Shown here in pieces: positions 9,534 through 22,339 of a stretch of 64,000 bases of DNA; the stretch's first letter is position 1; the number at the start of each line of letters is the position of its first letter. A program made the position numbers and the translations under genes. The stretch is taken from assembly GCA_947683625.1 (NCBI GenBank), contig CANTUR010000793.1, forward strand, positions 6,882,001 through 6,946,000. The letters run 5' to 3'. The notes below the pieces were generated by a model. That model was given only the letters and a program-made list of their open reading frames with translations, had not been told where the DNA came from and did no database searches. Source of the stretch: Mallotus nudiflorus. Lineage: Eukaryota > Streptophyta > Magnoliopsida > Malpighiales > Euphorbiaceae.

Positions 9534-10846
9534 ACTTTAATAAGAGTTAGTATGCAATAAAAAAAATAAAAAGAATTAAGGACCTCACTATCACTCCCTT
9601 ACGTGTTTACTCTCAATTAATTGGGATGGTCACTCGTGTTTCACACAATCAAGAATGATCACACAAGGCTGAAAAACTCACACCACTCAGCTTGTTTTCA
9701 AGGATTCTTATGTGAATCAATAACCACACATCAAGTTATTTCACTATACTTGCAAAGCACTAAGAATTATGATCTAAAAAGCTTAGTTGAGGCAAAATGC
9801 AAGAATCAAGAAAAAAAATCAACAAATAGCCACGCTTCAAATAAAATTAGGAAGAAATAAAACACAAGAAAACTTCAAAAGGATGCAAATGACATAAAAA
9901 GAAACAATCTAGATGCAAGAAACACAAAAATTAGATGAAGAAACAAGAAAGATGCAATTCAGCTTGAAATAAGAAAAAGGGGGAAACAACAATAAAAACA
10001 AGTGCTTAATGAATCAAGAACAATGAAAAACTCAAATGAAGCAATGTTCATGTAAAAGGAATGAAAATAAGGTGCAAGAAACAAGGAATTAAATTCAAGA
10101 ATCAAGAAATCAAGTTTAAGCCTGAATAGAAAGTTCTAACTAAACAGCAATAGAAACTTGATTTTAGAGCTCAAGAATGAATTAAAAACTTTAAATTGAT
10201 GTAGAAGACATGTAAGGATCAGATTAGGAAGCAAAAATCATAAAGAAAGTTGATCAAGAAGGAAGGTTACCTCTGTATGCCTTAAATGTGTCAATTCTGC
10301 CCAAACTTAAAAAAATATGCAAAAAAGAGAATATTTGAAGGAGAAAGACGAATTTAAGACTGAAATAATTCAAATAAGTTGGTATATATTGGGTTCAGGT
10401 CAATGGAATTCAATGTCCCTTTCAATCTTCCTAAATAGCCACCTAATCCTTATTTGTGTATGATTGAACAAAATCTTCTTAATTTCCTCTTGAGTTTAGG
10501 AAACTTTCAAGGCTATCTGTAATAGGAACCTTTTAACAACCCTAATATCTATATAAATACACCAAAAACAAGGATTAACACATCAAACACGTTTTCAAGC
10601 CAATTAAGGCACAATCAAACCAATCAGACCTATTCCTTGATCTTTCTTTTTTTTTTTTGGATATTTCAGATCTGATTTCATTTTTTTTTCTTCTTCTCTT
10701 TTTTTTTTATTTCTGTTTTCTTTTTCTTTTCTTTTTATTTATTAGAATAAAAAAAACTACAAGAATCAAAACTAAACAATGTAGAATGTAAAGAAAAAAG
10801 CAAATAACATAAAGAAAAGGATAGATAACCTGATTTAAGAGCCAAA
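9534..10846 (-). other. Element A untranslated leader
   Basis: About 1.3 kb between primer-binding site and gag start with no convincing gene. It is A-rich in element sense over 9760-10160. A nearly pure pyrimidine run on the plus strand (about 10646-10740, T/C only for long stretches) becomes a purine run in element sense. The 79-codon frame at 9621-9860 on the plus strand is low-complexity and antisense to the element, and I do not support it as a gene. Confidence 0.8.
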
Positions 10847-10858
10847 GCTCTAATACCA
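10847..10858 (-). other. Element A primer-binding site (initiator Met tRNA type)
   Basis: The minus strand reads TGGTATTAGAGC two bases after the 5' LTR. It matches the common plant LTR-element site TGGTATCAGAGC, complementary to the initiator methionine tRNA 3' end, with one C-to-T mismatch. Elements B and C carry the exact 12-mer. Confidence 0.9.
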
Positions 10859-10860
10859 AA

Positions 10861-11581
10861 TGTTAAGAACCTCCAAGGATTAGAACCATGAACCCTAATG
10901 ATTATGAACCCGTGAATTACTATCTTGAAAACCCAAGAACAAATTGAGTTTCAAAACCTAAGAATCGCTTAAATCAGATTGCAAGGTTTGGTTGATCAAA
11001 ATTAGAAACTAAAAAAAGCTAAGTTCTTAAACCCTAACCCTTAACACGCCACAAGGATAGATCAATTCCTTAATAAGTGGTTTATGCATTCAAAAAGAAT
11101 TCAATAATTCAAGCAAATATGCAAAAGGACTAATTTTCATTCAAATTTCCAATCTGTCTAAAACACACCATAAGGAGGGTTTTTATAAAATCCCAACATG
11201 AGAAACCTTAATAAAAACTATTAAGCATAATAGCAAATAATATAGTTCTGAACTTAAATAATGGATTTGAGCCCACATTAGTCTTCATGTATTTGGACTT
11301 ACTAAACATTAAACAAAGCCCATTCAATTGTGTCTTCACTTGGGCCAAACCTAGCATGACCAATTGAACTTCCTTGACTAGCCCAATCTTGCATATAGCC
11401 GATTAAGGCTTCTTGTAGCTTCTTGGACCTTGACCTTGTAATTGGGCCTTGTGGCATGCTTCATGGATCCTTAGATTTATCTTTGGTTTTCTTGATGTCC
11501 TCTCCATCAAGCCCATCCTTAACTTTATCTTTAGAAATGCTGCCACCATTACCATTCTTAAGCTTGGCCATGTTCGTATCA
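10861..11581 (-). repeat. Element A 5' LTR (721 bp)
   Basis: Starts TGTTAAG and ends CGTATCA on the plus strand, and repeats 4174-4907 with about 4 % substitutions by eye. It is followed directly by TCTTG, the target duplication. It still contains a copy of the LTR-encoded pol tail; the longest frame there also reads across the LTR/satellite junction by chance. Confidence 0.95.
11180..11187 (-). promoter_or_regulatory. TATA-like box in element A 5' LTR
   Basis: TATAAAAA on the minus strand, followed by CCCTCC, conserved with 4494-4501 in the other LTR. As the 5' LTR copy it is the one that would drive the element. Assigned by sequence and position alone. Confidence 0.5.
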
Positions 11582-11586
11582 TCTTG
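11582..11586. other. Target-site duplication of element A, right copy (TCTTG)
   Basis: TCTTG directly after the LTR end CGTATCA. It continues into satellite TCTAAAAGCATTTGCG, the expected continuation of the sequence left of the element. Confidence 0.93.
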
Positions 11587-11750
11587 TCTAAAAGCATTTG
11601 CGCACAAATTTGGACGAGTTCACATTTTGCGTTCAAACAGGTGCAAATGTGCAAAAATTGTGCATTGAACAATCTCATTTATATTTATGAGATTTAAAAG
11701 TGATTAGTGTTATGAATATGCGATTGGAAAATTGGACACCTTGTCTAAAA

Positions 11751-13733
11751 CCATTTGCGCATAAATTTGCATGAGTTCACGTTTTGCGTTCACACAAGCG
11801 CAAAAATTATGCATTCAATTAAATCAACTAGATTTATGAGTTTTAGAGGTTGTAATACGTCTTTAGGATTGAAAATATGTAGTTGGAATATTGGATTACA
11901 TGTTTTAAACAATTTGTGCATAACTTTTGCACGAGTTAACATTTTGCGTTCAAAAAAGCGTAAATGTGCAAGATTGTTCATTCAATAATCTCATTTATAT
12001 TTGTGTGATTAAAAAGCTAGAATATGTGATTAGTGCTATTAATATGTGATTGGAACATTGGATGTCTTGTCTAAAACCATTTGCACACAAATTTGCACGA
12101 GTTCACATTTTTCGTTCAAACATGCGCAAATGTGCAAAAATTATGCATTCAACAATCTCATTTATATTTATGAGTTTGAAAAGCTAGAATTTTGGATTAG
12201 TGTTATGAATATGTAATTGGAACATTGGATATCTTGTCTAAAACTATTTGCGCACAAATTTGCACGAGTTCACGTTTTGTGTGAAAACAAGTGCAAATGT
12301 GCAAAAATTGTGCATTCAATTAAATCAACTAGATTTGCGAGCTTTAAATGCTAGAATATGTCTTTAGGATTGAAAATATGTAGTTGGAACATTGGATCAC
12401 ATGTTTTAAACAGTGTGTGTATAAACTTTGCACGAGTTAACATTTTGCGTTCAAACAAACACAAATGTGCAAAAATTGTGCATTCAACAATCTCATTTAT
12501 ATTTAGAGTTTAAAAAGCTAGAATATGTGATTAAGGTTGTGAAATATTTGATTGGAACATTGGATATCTTGTCTTAAAACCATTTGTGCATAAATTTGCA
12601 CGAGTTCATGTTTTTGCGTTAAAACATGCGCAAATATGCAAAAATTATGCATTCAATTAAATCAACTACAATTATGAGTTTTAAAGGCTGGAATCTTTCT
12701 TTACGATTGAAAATATGTAGTACGAACACTGCATTACATGTGTTTTAAGCAGTTTATGTGTAAATTTTGCACGAGTTAACATTTTGCGTTCATAGAGGTG
12801 CAAATGTGCATTCAACAATCTCATTTATATTTATGAGTTTAAAAAGCTAGAACATGTGATTAGTGTTGTGAATATTTGATTGGAAACATTGGATATCTTG
12901 TCTAAAACCATTTGTGCAAAAATTTGCATGAGTTGACATTTTGCGTTCAAACATGCGCAAAAATTGCGAATTGATTAAATCAACTAGATTTATGAGTTTT
13001 AAATACTGGAATACGTCTTCAGGATTGAAAATATGTAGCTGGAATATTGAAATACATATTGTAAACAATTTCTCCTTAAATTTTGCTCGAGTTAACATTT
13101 TGTGTTCGTTCTTAGAGGCGCAAATGTGCATAAATTGTGCATTCAACAATCTCATTTATATATTTATGAGCTTAAAAAGCTAGAATATATATGATTAGTG
13201 TTGTGAATATATGATTGGAATATTGGATATCTTGTCTAAAACCATTTACGCACAAATTTATACGAGTTCACATTTTGCGTTCAAGCATACGCAAATGTCC
13301 ATAAATTGTGCATTGAATAAAATCAACAGCTTTAATGAGTTTGAAATGCTGAAATTTGTCTTCAGGATTGATAATATGCAGTTGAAACATTGGATTACAT
13401 GTTTTGAACAATTTGCGCATAAATTTTGTACGAGTAAAGGTTTTGCGTTCAAACTGGCGCAAAAGTGTAAAAATTATACATTCAACAATCTCATTTATAT
13501 TTATGAGTTTAGAAAGCTAAAATATGTGATTAGTGTTGTGAATTTGTGATTGGAACATTGGATATCTTGTCTAAAAGCATTTGCGTACAAATTTGGACGA
13601 GTTCATGTTTTGCGTTCAAACAGGTGCAAATGTGCAAAAATTGTGCATTGAACAATCTCATTTATATTTATGAGTTTGAAAAGTGATTAGTTTTATGAAT
13701 ATGCGATTGGAAAATTGGATACCATGTCTAAAA
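11751..13733. repeat. HOR copy 3 (1983 bp, one monomer lost)
   Basis: Dimer starts lie at 11751, 12077, 12245, 12580, 12908 and 13242, then the hybrid monomer at 13577. The second unit is only 168 bp: it begins as dimer 2a and ends as dimer 2b, so one monomer was lost by an a/b exchange. The other units are as in copy 1. Confidence 0.85.
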
Positions 13734-15878
13734 CCATTTGCGCACAAATTTGCATGATTTCATGTTTTGCATTCACACAAGCGCAAAAATTGTGCATTCA
13801 ATTAAATCAATTAGATTTATGAATTTCAAAGGCTGGAATACGTCTTTCAGGATTGAAAATATGCAGTTGGATATTGGATTACATGTTTTAAACAATTTGT
13901 GCATAACTTTTGCATGAGTTAACATTTTGCGTTCAAAAAAACGCAAATGTGCTCTTCAACAATCTCATTTATATTTGTGGGATTAAAAAGCTAGAATATG
14001 TGATTAGTGCTATTAATATGCGATTGGAATATTGGATGTCTTGTCTAAAACCATTTGCGCACAAATTTGCACGAGTTCACATTTTTCGTTCAAACATGCA
14101 CAAATGTGCACAAGTTGTGCATTCAAATAAATCAACTAGATTTACGAGTTTGAAATGCTGCAATATGTCTTTAGGATTGAAAATATGTAGTTGGAACATT
14201 GGATCACATGTTTTAAACAATTTGTGCATAAATTTAGCACGAGTTATCATTTTGCGTCCAAATAGGTGCAAATGTACAAAAATTGTGCATTCAATAATCT
14301 CATTTATATTTATGAGTTTGAAAAGCTAGAATTTTCAATTAGTGTTGTGAATATGTAATTGGAACATTGGGTATCTTCTCTAAGACCATTTGCGCACAAA
14401 TTTGCACGAGTTCCCGTTTTATGTGAAACAAGTGCAAATGTGCAAAAATGTACATTCAATTAAATCAACTAGATTTGCGAGCTTTAAATACTGGAATATG
14501 TCTTTAGGATTAAAAATATATAGTTGGAACATTGGATCACATGTTTTAAACAATCTGTGAATAAACTTTGCATGAATTAACATTTGCGTTCAAACAGGCG
14601 CAAATGTGCAAAAATTGTGCAGTCAACAATCTCATTTATATTTAAGATTTTAAAAAGCTAGAATATGTGATTAGTGTTGTGAATATTTGATTGGAACATT
14701 GGATATCTCGTCTTAAAACCATTTGCGCACAAATTTGCATGAGTTCACATTTTGCGTTAAAACATGCGCAAATGTGCAAAAATTGTGCATTCAATTAAAT
14801 CAACTACAATTATGAGTTTTAAAGGCTGGAATATGTCTTTAGGATTGAAAATATATAGTTCGAGCATTGGATTACATGTTTTAAGCAGTTTATTTGTAAA
14901 TTTTGCACGAGTTAACAATTTGCGTTCATAGAGGTGGAAATGTGCATTCAATAATCTCATTTATATTTATGAGTTTAAAAAGCTAGAACATGTGATTAGT
15001 GTTGTGAATATTTGATTGGAGACATTGAATATCTTGTCTAAAACCATTTGTGCACAAATTTGCACGAGTTGACATTTTGCGTTCAAACATGCGCAAATGT
15101 GCAAAAATTGTGCATTCATTTAAATCAACTAGATTTATGAGTTTCAAATGCTGGAATACGTCTTCAGGATTGAAAATATGTAGCTGGAAAATTAGATTAC
15201 ATATTATAAACAATTTCTCCTTAAATTTGCACGAGTTAACATTTTGTGTTCATTCTTAGAGGCGCAAATGTGCACAAATTGTGCATTCAACAATCTCATT
15301 TATATATTTATGAGCTTAAAAATCTAGAATATATGTGATTAGTGTTGTGAATATATGATTGGAATATTGGATATCTTGTCTAAAACCATTTGTGCACAAA
15401 TTTACGTGAGTTCACATTTTGCGTTCAGGCATACGCAAATGTCCACAAATTGTGCATTGAATAAAATCAATAGGATTAATGAGTTTGAAATGCTGGAATA
15501 TGTCTTCAGGAGTGAAAATATGTAGTTAGAACATTGGATTACATGTTTTGAATAATTTGCGCATAAATTTTGTACGAGTTAAGGTTTTGCGTTCAAATTG
15601 GTGCAAAAGTGAAAAAATTATACATTCAACAATCTCATTTATATTTATGAGTTTAGAAAGCTAAAATATGTGATTAGTATTGTGAATTTGTGATTGGAAC
15701 ATTGGATATCTTGTCTAAAAGCATTTGCGCACAAATTTGGACGAGTTCACGTTTTGCATCCAAATAGGTGCAAATGTGCAAAATATTGTACACTGAACAA
15801 TCTCATTTATATTTATGAGTTTGAAAAGTGATTAGTGTTATGAATATGTGATTAGAAAATTGGATACCTTGTATAAAA
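13734..15878. repeat. HOR copy 4 (2145 bp)
   Basis: Complete unit order 1-7. Dimer 5 (with GAGTTGACATTTTGCG and the TTCATTCTTAGAGG block) and dimer 6 (AATAAAATCAATAGGATT) are easily recognised. No insertion. Confidence 0.88.
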
Positions 15879-18027
15879 CCATTTGCGCACAAATTGCATG
15901 AGTTCACATTTCGCGTTCACACAAGCGTAAAAAATTGTGCATTCAATTAAATCAACTAGATTTATGAGTTTTAGAGGCTGGAATATGTCTTTTAGGATTG
16001 AAAATATGTAGTTGGAATATTGGATTACATGTTTTAAACAATTTATGCATAACTTTTGCACGAGTTAACATTTTGCGTTGAAAAAAGCGCAAATGTGCTC
16101 TTCAACAATCTCATTTATATTTATGGGATTAAAAAGCTAGAATATGTGATTAGTGCTATTAATATGCGTTTGGAACATTGGATGTCTTGAAACCATTTGC
16201 GCACAAATTTGCACGAGTTCACGTTTTTTGTTCAAACATGCGCAAATGTGCACAAGTTGTGCATTCAATTAAATCAACTAGATTTACGAGTTTGAAATGA
16301 TGTATTATGTCTTTGGGATTGAAAATATTTAGTTGGAACATTGGATCACATGTTTTAAATAATTTGTGGATAAATTTAGCACGAGTTATCATTTTGCGTC
16401 CAAAACAGGTGCAAATGTACAAAAAATTGTGCATTCAACAATCTCATTTATATTTATGAGTTTGAAAAGCTAGAATTTTCGATTAGTGTTGTGAATATGT
16501 AATTGGAACATTGGGGTATCTTGTCTAAGACCATTTGCGCACAAATTTGCATGAGTTCAAGTTTTATGTGAAACAAGTGCAAATGTGCAAAAATTGTGCA
16601 TTCAATTAAATCAACTAGATTTGCAAGCTTTAAATGCTGGAATATGTCTTTAGATTGAAAATATGTAGTTGGAACTTTGGATCATATGTTTTAAACAATC
16701 TGTGTATAAACTTTGCATGAGTTAACATTTTGCATTCAAACAGGCGCAAATGTGCAAAATTTGTGCATTCAACAATCTCATTTATATTTAAGAGTTTAAA
16801 AAGCTAGAATATGTGATTAGTGTTGTGAATATTTGATTGGAACATTGGATATCTCGTCTTAAAACCATTTTCGCATAAATTTGCACGAGTTCACATTTTG
16901 AGTTAAAACATTGCGCAAATGTGCAAAAAATTGTGCATTCAATTAAATCAACTACAATTATGAGTTTTAAAGGCTGGAATATGTCTTTAGGATTGAAAAT
17001 ATATAGTTTGAACATTGGATTACATGTTTTAAGTAGTTTATGTGTAAATTTTGCACGAGTTAACATTTTGCGTTCATAGAGGTGCAAATGTGCATTCAAT
17101 AATCTCATTTATATTTATGAGTTGAAAAAGCTAGAACATGTGATTTGTGTTGTGAATATTTGATTGGAAACATTAGATATCTTGTCTAAAACCATTTGTG
17201 CACAAATTTGCACGAGTTGACATTTTGCGTTCAAACATGCGCAAATGTTCAAAAATTGTGCATTCATTTAAATCAACTAGATTTATGAGTTTTAAATGTT
17301 GGAATAAGTCTTCAAGATTGAAAATATGTAGCTGGAACATTAGATTACATATTATAAAACAATTTATCCTTAAATTTTGCACGAATTAACATTTTGTGTT
17401 CATTCTTAGAGGCACAAATGTGCATAAATTGTGCATTCAACAATCTCATTTATATATTTATGAGCTTAAAAAGCTAGAATATATGTTATTAGTCTTGTGA
17501 ATATATGATTGAAACATTGGATATCTTGTCTAAAACCTTTTGCACACAAATTTACGTGAGTTCACGTTTTGCGTTCAAGCATACGCAAATGTCCACAAAT
17601 TATGCATTGAATAAAATCAATAGCATTAATGAGTTTGAAATGCTGGAGAATGTCTTCAGGAGTGAAAATATGTAGTTGGAATATTGGGTTACATGTTTTA
17701 AACAATTTGCACATAAATTTTGTACAAGTTAAGGTTTTACGTTCAAACTAGCACAAAAATGAAAGAATTATACATTCAATAAACTCATTTATATTTATAA
17801 GTTTAGAAAGCTAAAATATGTGATTAGTGTTGTGAATTTGTGACTAGAACATTGGATTTCTTGTCAAAAAGCATTTGCTGACAAATTTGGACGAGATCAC
17901 ATTTTGCGTTCAAATAGGTGCAAATGTGCAAAAATTGTGCAGTGAACAATCTCATTTATATTTATGAGTTTGAAAAGTGACTAGTGTTATGAATATACGA
18001 TTGGAAAATTGGATACCTTGTCTAAAA
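15879..18027. repeat. HOR copy 5 (2149 bp)
   Basis: Complete unit order. It has more single-base changes than its neighbours, for example in the last two dimers at 17360-17980. Confidence 0.87.
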
Positions 18028-20193
18028 CCATTTGCGCACAAATTTGCATGAGTTCACGTTTTGCCTTCACACAAGGGCAAAAATTGTGCATTCAATTAAA
18101 TCAACTAGATTTATGAGTTTTAAAGGCTGGAATACATCTTTAGGATTGAAAATATATAGTTGGAATATTGGATTACATGTTTTAAACAATTTGTGCATAT
18201 AACTTTTGCACGAGTTAATATTTTGCATTCAAAAAAGTGCAAATGTGCAAGATTGTTCATTCAATAATCTCATTTATATTTACGAGATTAAAAAGCTAGA
18301 ATATGTGATTAGTGCTATTAAAACGCAATTGGAAAAATGGATGTCTTGTCTAAAACCATTTGCGCACAAATTTGCACGAGTTCACGTTTTTCGTTCAAAC
18401 ATGCGCAAATGTGCACAAGTTGTGCATTCAATTAAATCAACCAGATTTACGGATTTGAAATGTTGGAATATGTCTTTAGGATTGAAAATATGTAGTTGGA
18501 ACATTGGATCACATGTTTTAAAACAATTTGTGCATAAATTTAGCACGAGTTCTCATTTTGCGTCCAAACAGGCGCAAATGTGCACAATTTGTGCATTCAA
18601 CAATCTCATTTATATTTATGAGTTTGAAAAGCTAGAATTTTAGATTAGTGTTGTGAATATGTAATTGGAACATTGGATATCTTGTGTAAAACCTTTTCCG
18701 CACAAATTTGCACGAGTTCACGTTTTGTGTGAAAATAAGTGCAAATGTGCAAAAATTGTGCATTCAATTAAATCAACTAGATTTGTGAGATTTAAATGCT
18801 GGAATATGTCTTTAGGATTCAAAATATGTAGTTGGAACATTGGATCACATGTTTTAAACAAACTGTGTATAAACTTTGCACGAGTTAACATTTTACGCTC
18901 AAACAGGCGCAAATGTGCAAAAATTGTGCATTTAACAATCTCATTTATATTTAAGAGTTTAAAAAGCTAGAATATGTGATTAGTATTGTGAATATTTGAT
19001 GGGAACATTGGACATCTCGTCTTAAAACCATTTGCGCACAAATTTGCACGAGTTCACGTAAAACATGCGCAAATGTGCAAAAATTGTGCATTCAATTAAA
19101 TCAACTACAATTATGAGTTTTAAAGGCTGGAATATGTCTTTAGGATTGAAAATATGTAGTTTGAACATTGGATTGTATGTTTTAAGCAGTTTATGTTTAA
19201 ATTTTGAACGAGTTAACATTTTGCATTCATAGAGGTGCAAATGTGCACAAATTGTGCATTCAATAATCTCATTTATATTTATGAGTTCAAAAAGCTAGAA
19301 TATGTGATTAGTGTTGTGAATATTTGATCGGAAACATTGGATATCTCGTCTTAAAACCATTTGTGCACAAATTTGCACGAGTTGACATTTTGCATTCAAA
19401 CATGCGCAAATGTGCAAAAATTGTGCATTCATTTAAATCAACTAGATTTATGAGTTTTAAATGCTGGAATACATCTTCAGGATTGAAAATATGTAGCTGG
19501 GACATTGGATTACATATATTATAAACAATTTCTCCTTAAATTTTGCACGAGTTAACATTTTGCGTTCGTTCTTAGAGGCGCAAATGTGCACAAATTGTGC
19601 ATTCAACAATCTTATTTATATATTTATGAGCTTAAAAGGCTGGAATATATATGATTAGTGTTGTGAATATATGATTGGAACATTGGATATCTTGTCTAAA
19701 ACCATTTGCGCACAAGTTTACGCGACTTCACGTTTTGCGTTCAAGCATACGCAATGTCCACAAATTGTGCATTGAATAAAATCAACAACATTAATGAGTT
19801 TGAAATGTTGGAATATGTCTTCAGGATTGAAAATATGTAGTTGGAACATTGGATTACATGTTTTGAACAATTTATGCATAAATTTTGTACGAGTTAAGGT
19901 TTTGCGTTCAAATTGGCGCAAAAGTGCAAAAATTATACATTCAATAATCTCATTTATATTTATGAGTTTAGAAAGCTAAAATATGTGATTAGTGTTGTGA
20001 ATTTGTGATTGGAACATTGGATATCTTGTCTAAAAGCATTTGCGTACAAATTTGGACGAGTTCATGTTTTGCGTCCAAACAGGTGCGAATGTGCAAAATA
20101 TTGTGCACTGAACAATCTCTTTTATATTTATGAGTTTGAAAAGTGATTAGTGTTATGAATATGCTATTGGAAAATTGGATACCTTGTCTAAAA
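18028..20193. repeat. HOR copy 6 (2166 bp)
   Basis: Complete unit order, no insertion. Dimer 4 carries the shortened GTTCACGTAAAACATGCG form, shared with copies 7 and 8 and absent from copies 1-5. Confidence 0.88.
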
Positions 20194-22339
20194 CCATTTG
20201 CGCACAAATTTGCATGAGTTCACATTTTGCGTTCACACAGGCACAAAATTGTGCATTCAATTAAATGAACTAGATTTATGAGTTTTAAAGGCTGGAATAC
20301 GTCTTTAGGATTGAAAATATATGTAGTTGGAATATTGGATTTGTGCATAACTTTTGCACGAGTTAACATTTTGCGTTCAAAAAAGTGCAAATGTGCAAGA
20401 TTGTTCATTCAATAATCTCATTTATATTTATGAGATTAAAAAGCTAGAATAGGTGATTAGGGCTATTAATATGCGATTGGAACATTGGATGTCCTGTCTA
20501 AAACCTTTTGTGCACAAATTTGCACGAGTTCACATTTTTCGTTCAAACATGCGCAAACGTGCACAAGTTATGCATTCAATTAAATCAACTAGATTTATGA
20601 GTTTGAAATGTTGGAATATGTCTTTAGGATTGAAAATATGTAGTTGGAACATTGGATCACATGTTTTAAACAATTTGTGCATAAATTTAGCACGAGTTCT
20701 CATTTGCGTCCAAACAGGCGCAAATGTGCACAAATTGTGCATTCAATAATCTCATTTATATTTATGAGTTTGAAAAGCTAGAATTTTGGATTAGTGTCGT
20801 GAATATGTAATTGGAACATTAGATATCTTATCTAAAACCATTTGCGCACAAATTTGCACGAGTTCACATTTTGTGTGAAAACAAGTGCAAATGTGCAAAA
20901 ATTATGCATTCAATTAAATCAACTAGATTTGCGAGCTTTAAATGCTAGAATATGTCTTTAGGATTGAAAATATGTAGTTGGAACATTGGATCACATGTTT
21001 TAAACAATCTGTGTATAAACTTTGCACGAGTTAACATTTTGCGTTCAAACAGGCGCAAATGTGCAAAAATTGTGCATTCAACAATCTCATTTATATTTTA
21101 GAGTTTAAAAAGCTAGAATATGTGATTAGTGTTGTGAATATTTGATGGGAACATTGGATATCTCGTCTTAAAACCATTTTCGCACAAATTTGCACGAGTT
21201 CACGTAAAACATGCGCAAATGTGCAAAAATTGTGAATTCAATTAAATCAACTGCAATTATGAGTTTTAAAGGCTGGAATATGTCTTTAGGATTGAAAATA
21301 TGTAGTTCGAACATTGGATTACATGTTTTAAGCAGTTTATGCGTAAATTTTGGACGAGTTAACATTTTGCGTTCATAGAGGTGCAAATGTTCACAAATTG
21401 TGCATTCAACAATCTCATTTATATTTATTAGTTCAAAAAGCTAGAATATGTGATTAGTGTTGTGAATATTTGATTGGAAACATTGGATATCTTGTCTTAA
21501 AACCATTTGGGCACAAATTTGCACGAGTTGACATTTTGCGTTCAAACATGCACAAATGTGCAAAAATTGTGCATTCATTTAAATCAACTAGATTTATGAG
21601 TTTTAAATGCTGGAATATGTCTTCAGGATTGAGAATATGTAGCTGGAACATTGGATTACATATATTATAAACAATTTCTCCTTAAATTTTGCCCGAGTTA
21701 ACATTTTGCGTTCGTTCTTAGAGGCACAAATGTGCACAAATTGTGCATTCAACAATCTCATTTATATATTTATGATCTTAAAAAGCTAGAATATATATGA
21801 TTACGGTTGTGAATATATGATTGGAACATTGGATATCTTGTCTAAAACCATTTGTGCACAAATTTACACGAGTTCACGTTTTGCATTCAAGCATACGCAA
21901 ATGTCCACAAATTGTGCATTGAACAAAATCAACAGCATTAATGAGTTTGAAATGCTGGAATATGTCTTCAGGATTGAAAATATGTAGTTGGAACATTGGA
22001 TTACATGTTTTGAACAATTTACGCATAAATTTTGTACGAGTTAAGGTTTTGCGTTCAAACTGGCGCAAAAGTGAAAAAATTATACATTCAACAATCTCAT
22101 TTATATTTATGAGTTTAGAAAGCTAAAATATGTGATTAGTGTTTTGAATTTGTGATTGGAACATTGGATATCTTATCTAAAAGCATTTAAGCACAAATTT
22201 GGACGAGTTCACGTTTTGCGTTCAAACAGGCGCAAATGTGCAAAAATTGTGCACTGAACAATCTCATTTATATTTATGAGTTTAAAAAGTGATTAGTGTT
22301 ATGAATATTCGATTGGAAAATTGGATACCTTGTCTAAAA
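20194..22339. repeat. HOR copy 7 (2146 bp)
   Basis: Complete unit order. It has a local loss of about 25 bp near 20339 (GGATTTGTGCATAAC instead of GGATTACATGTTTTAAACAATTTG...). It shares the short dimer-4 variant with copies 6 and 8. Confidence 0.87.

Larger units (their letters stand above)
4174..11581 (-). mobile_element. Element A: Ty3/gypsy LTR retrotransposon, degenerate, minus strand
   Basis: This 7408-bp element has two LTRs (5' LTR 10861-11581, 3' LTR 4174-4907 in element sense), a primer-binding site at 10847-10858, a polypurine tract at 4908-4920 and 5-bp target duplications TCTTG. In element sense the order is gag, protease, reverse transcriptase, RNase H, integrase, which defines Ty3/gypsy. 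No classical chromodomain follows the integrase. The pol frame enters the 3' LTR, as in centromeric CRM-type elements; I make that lineage call with moderate confidence only. Stops and frameshifts make it non-autonomous. By eye the LTRs differ at about 28 of 721 aligned sites (about 4 %) plus short indels. Confidence 0.97.
2179..11750. repeat. HOR copy 2, split by element A
   Basis: Dimers start at 2179, 2505, 2840, 3176, 3504 and 3847, in the same order as copy 1. The copy is interrupted at 4173/4174 and resumes at 11582 with the hybrid monomer up to 11750. Without the element and one target duplication its length is about 2159 bp, the normal HOR size, so the insertion is clean. Confidence 0.88.

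Noticed and set aside
9621..9860. 79-codon plus-strand frame in the element A leader
   Set aside because: Lys/Asn/Ser-rich low complexity, antisense to the element, no domain and no homologous frame in B or C.
10640..10745. Pyrimidine-rich tract as an independent microsatellite or second polypurine tract
   Set aside because: It is an irregular T/C run inside the element A leader near the primer-binding site, far from the 3' LTR. The true tract is at 4908-4920.
11403..11697. Frames of 81-91 codons crossing the element A LTR and the satellite
   Set aside because: They cross the target duplication at 11582, so they are made by the insertion and not by selection.
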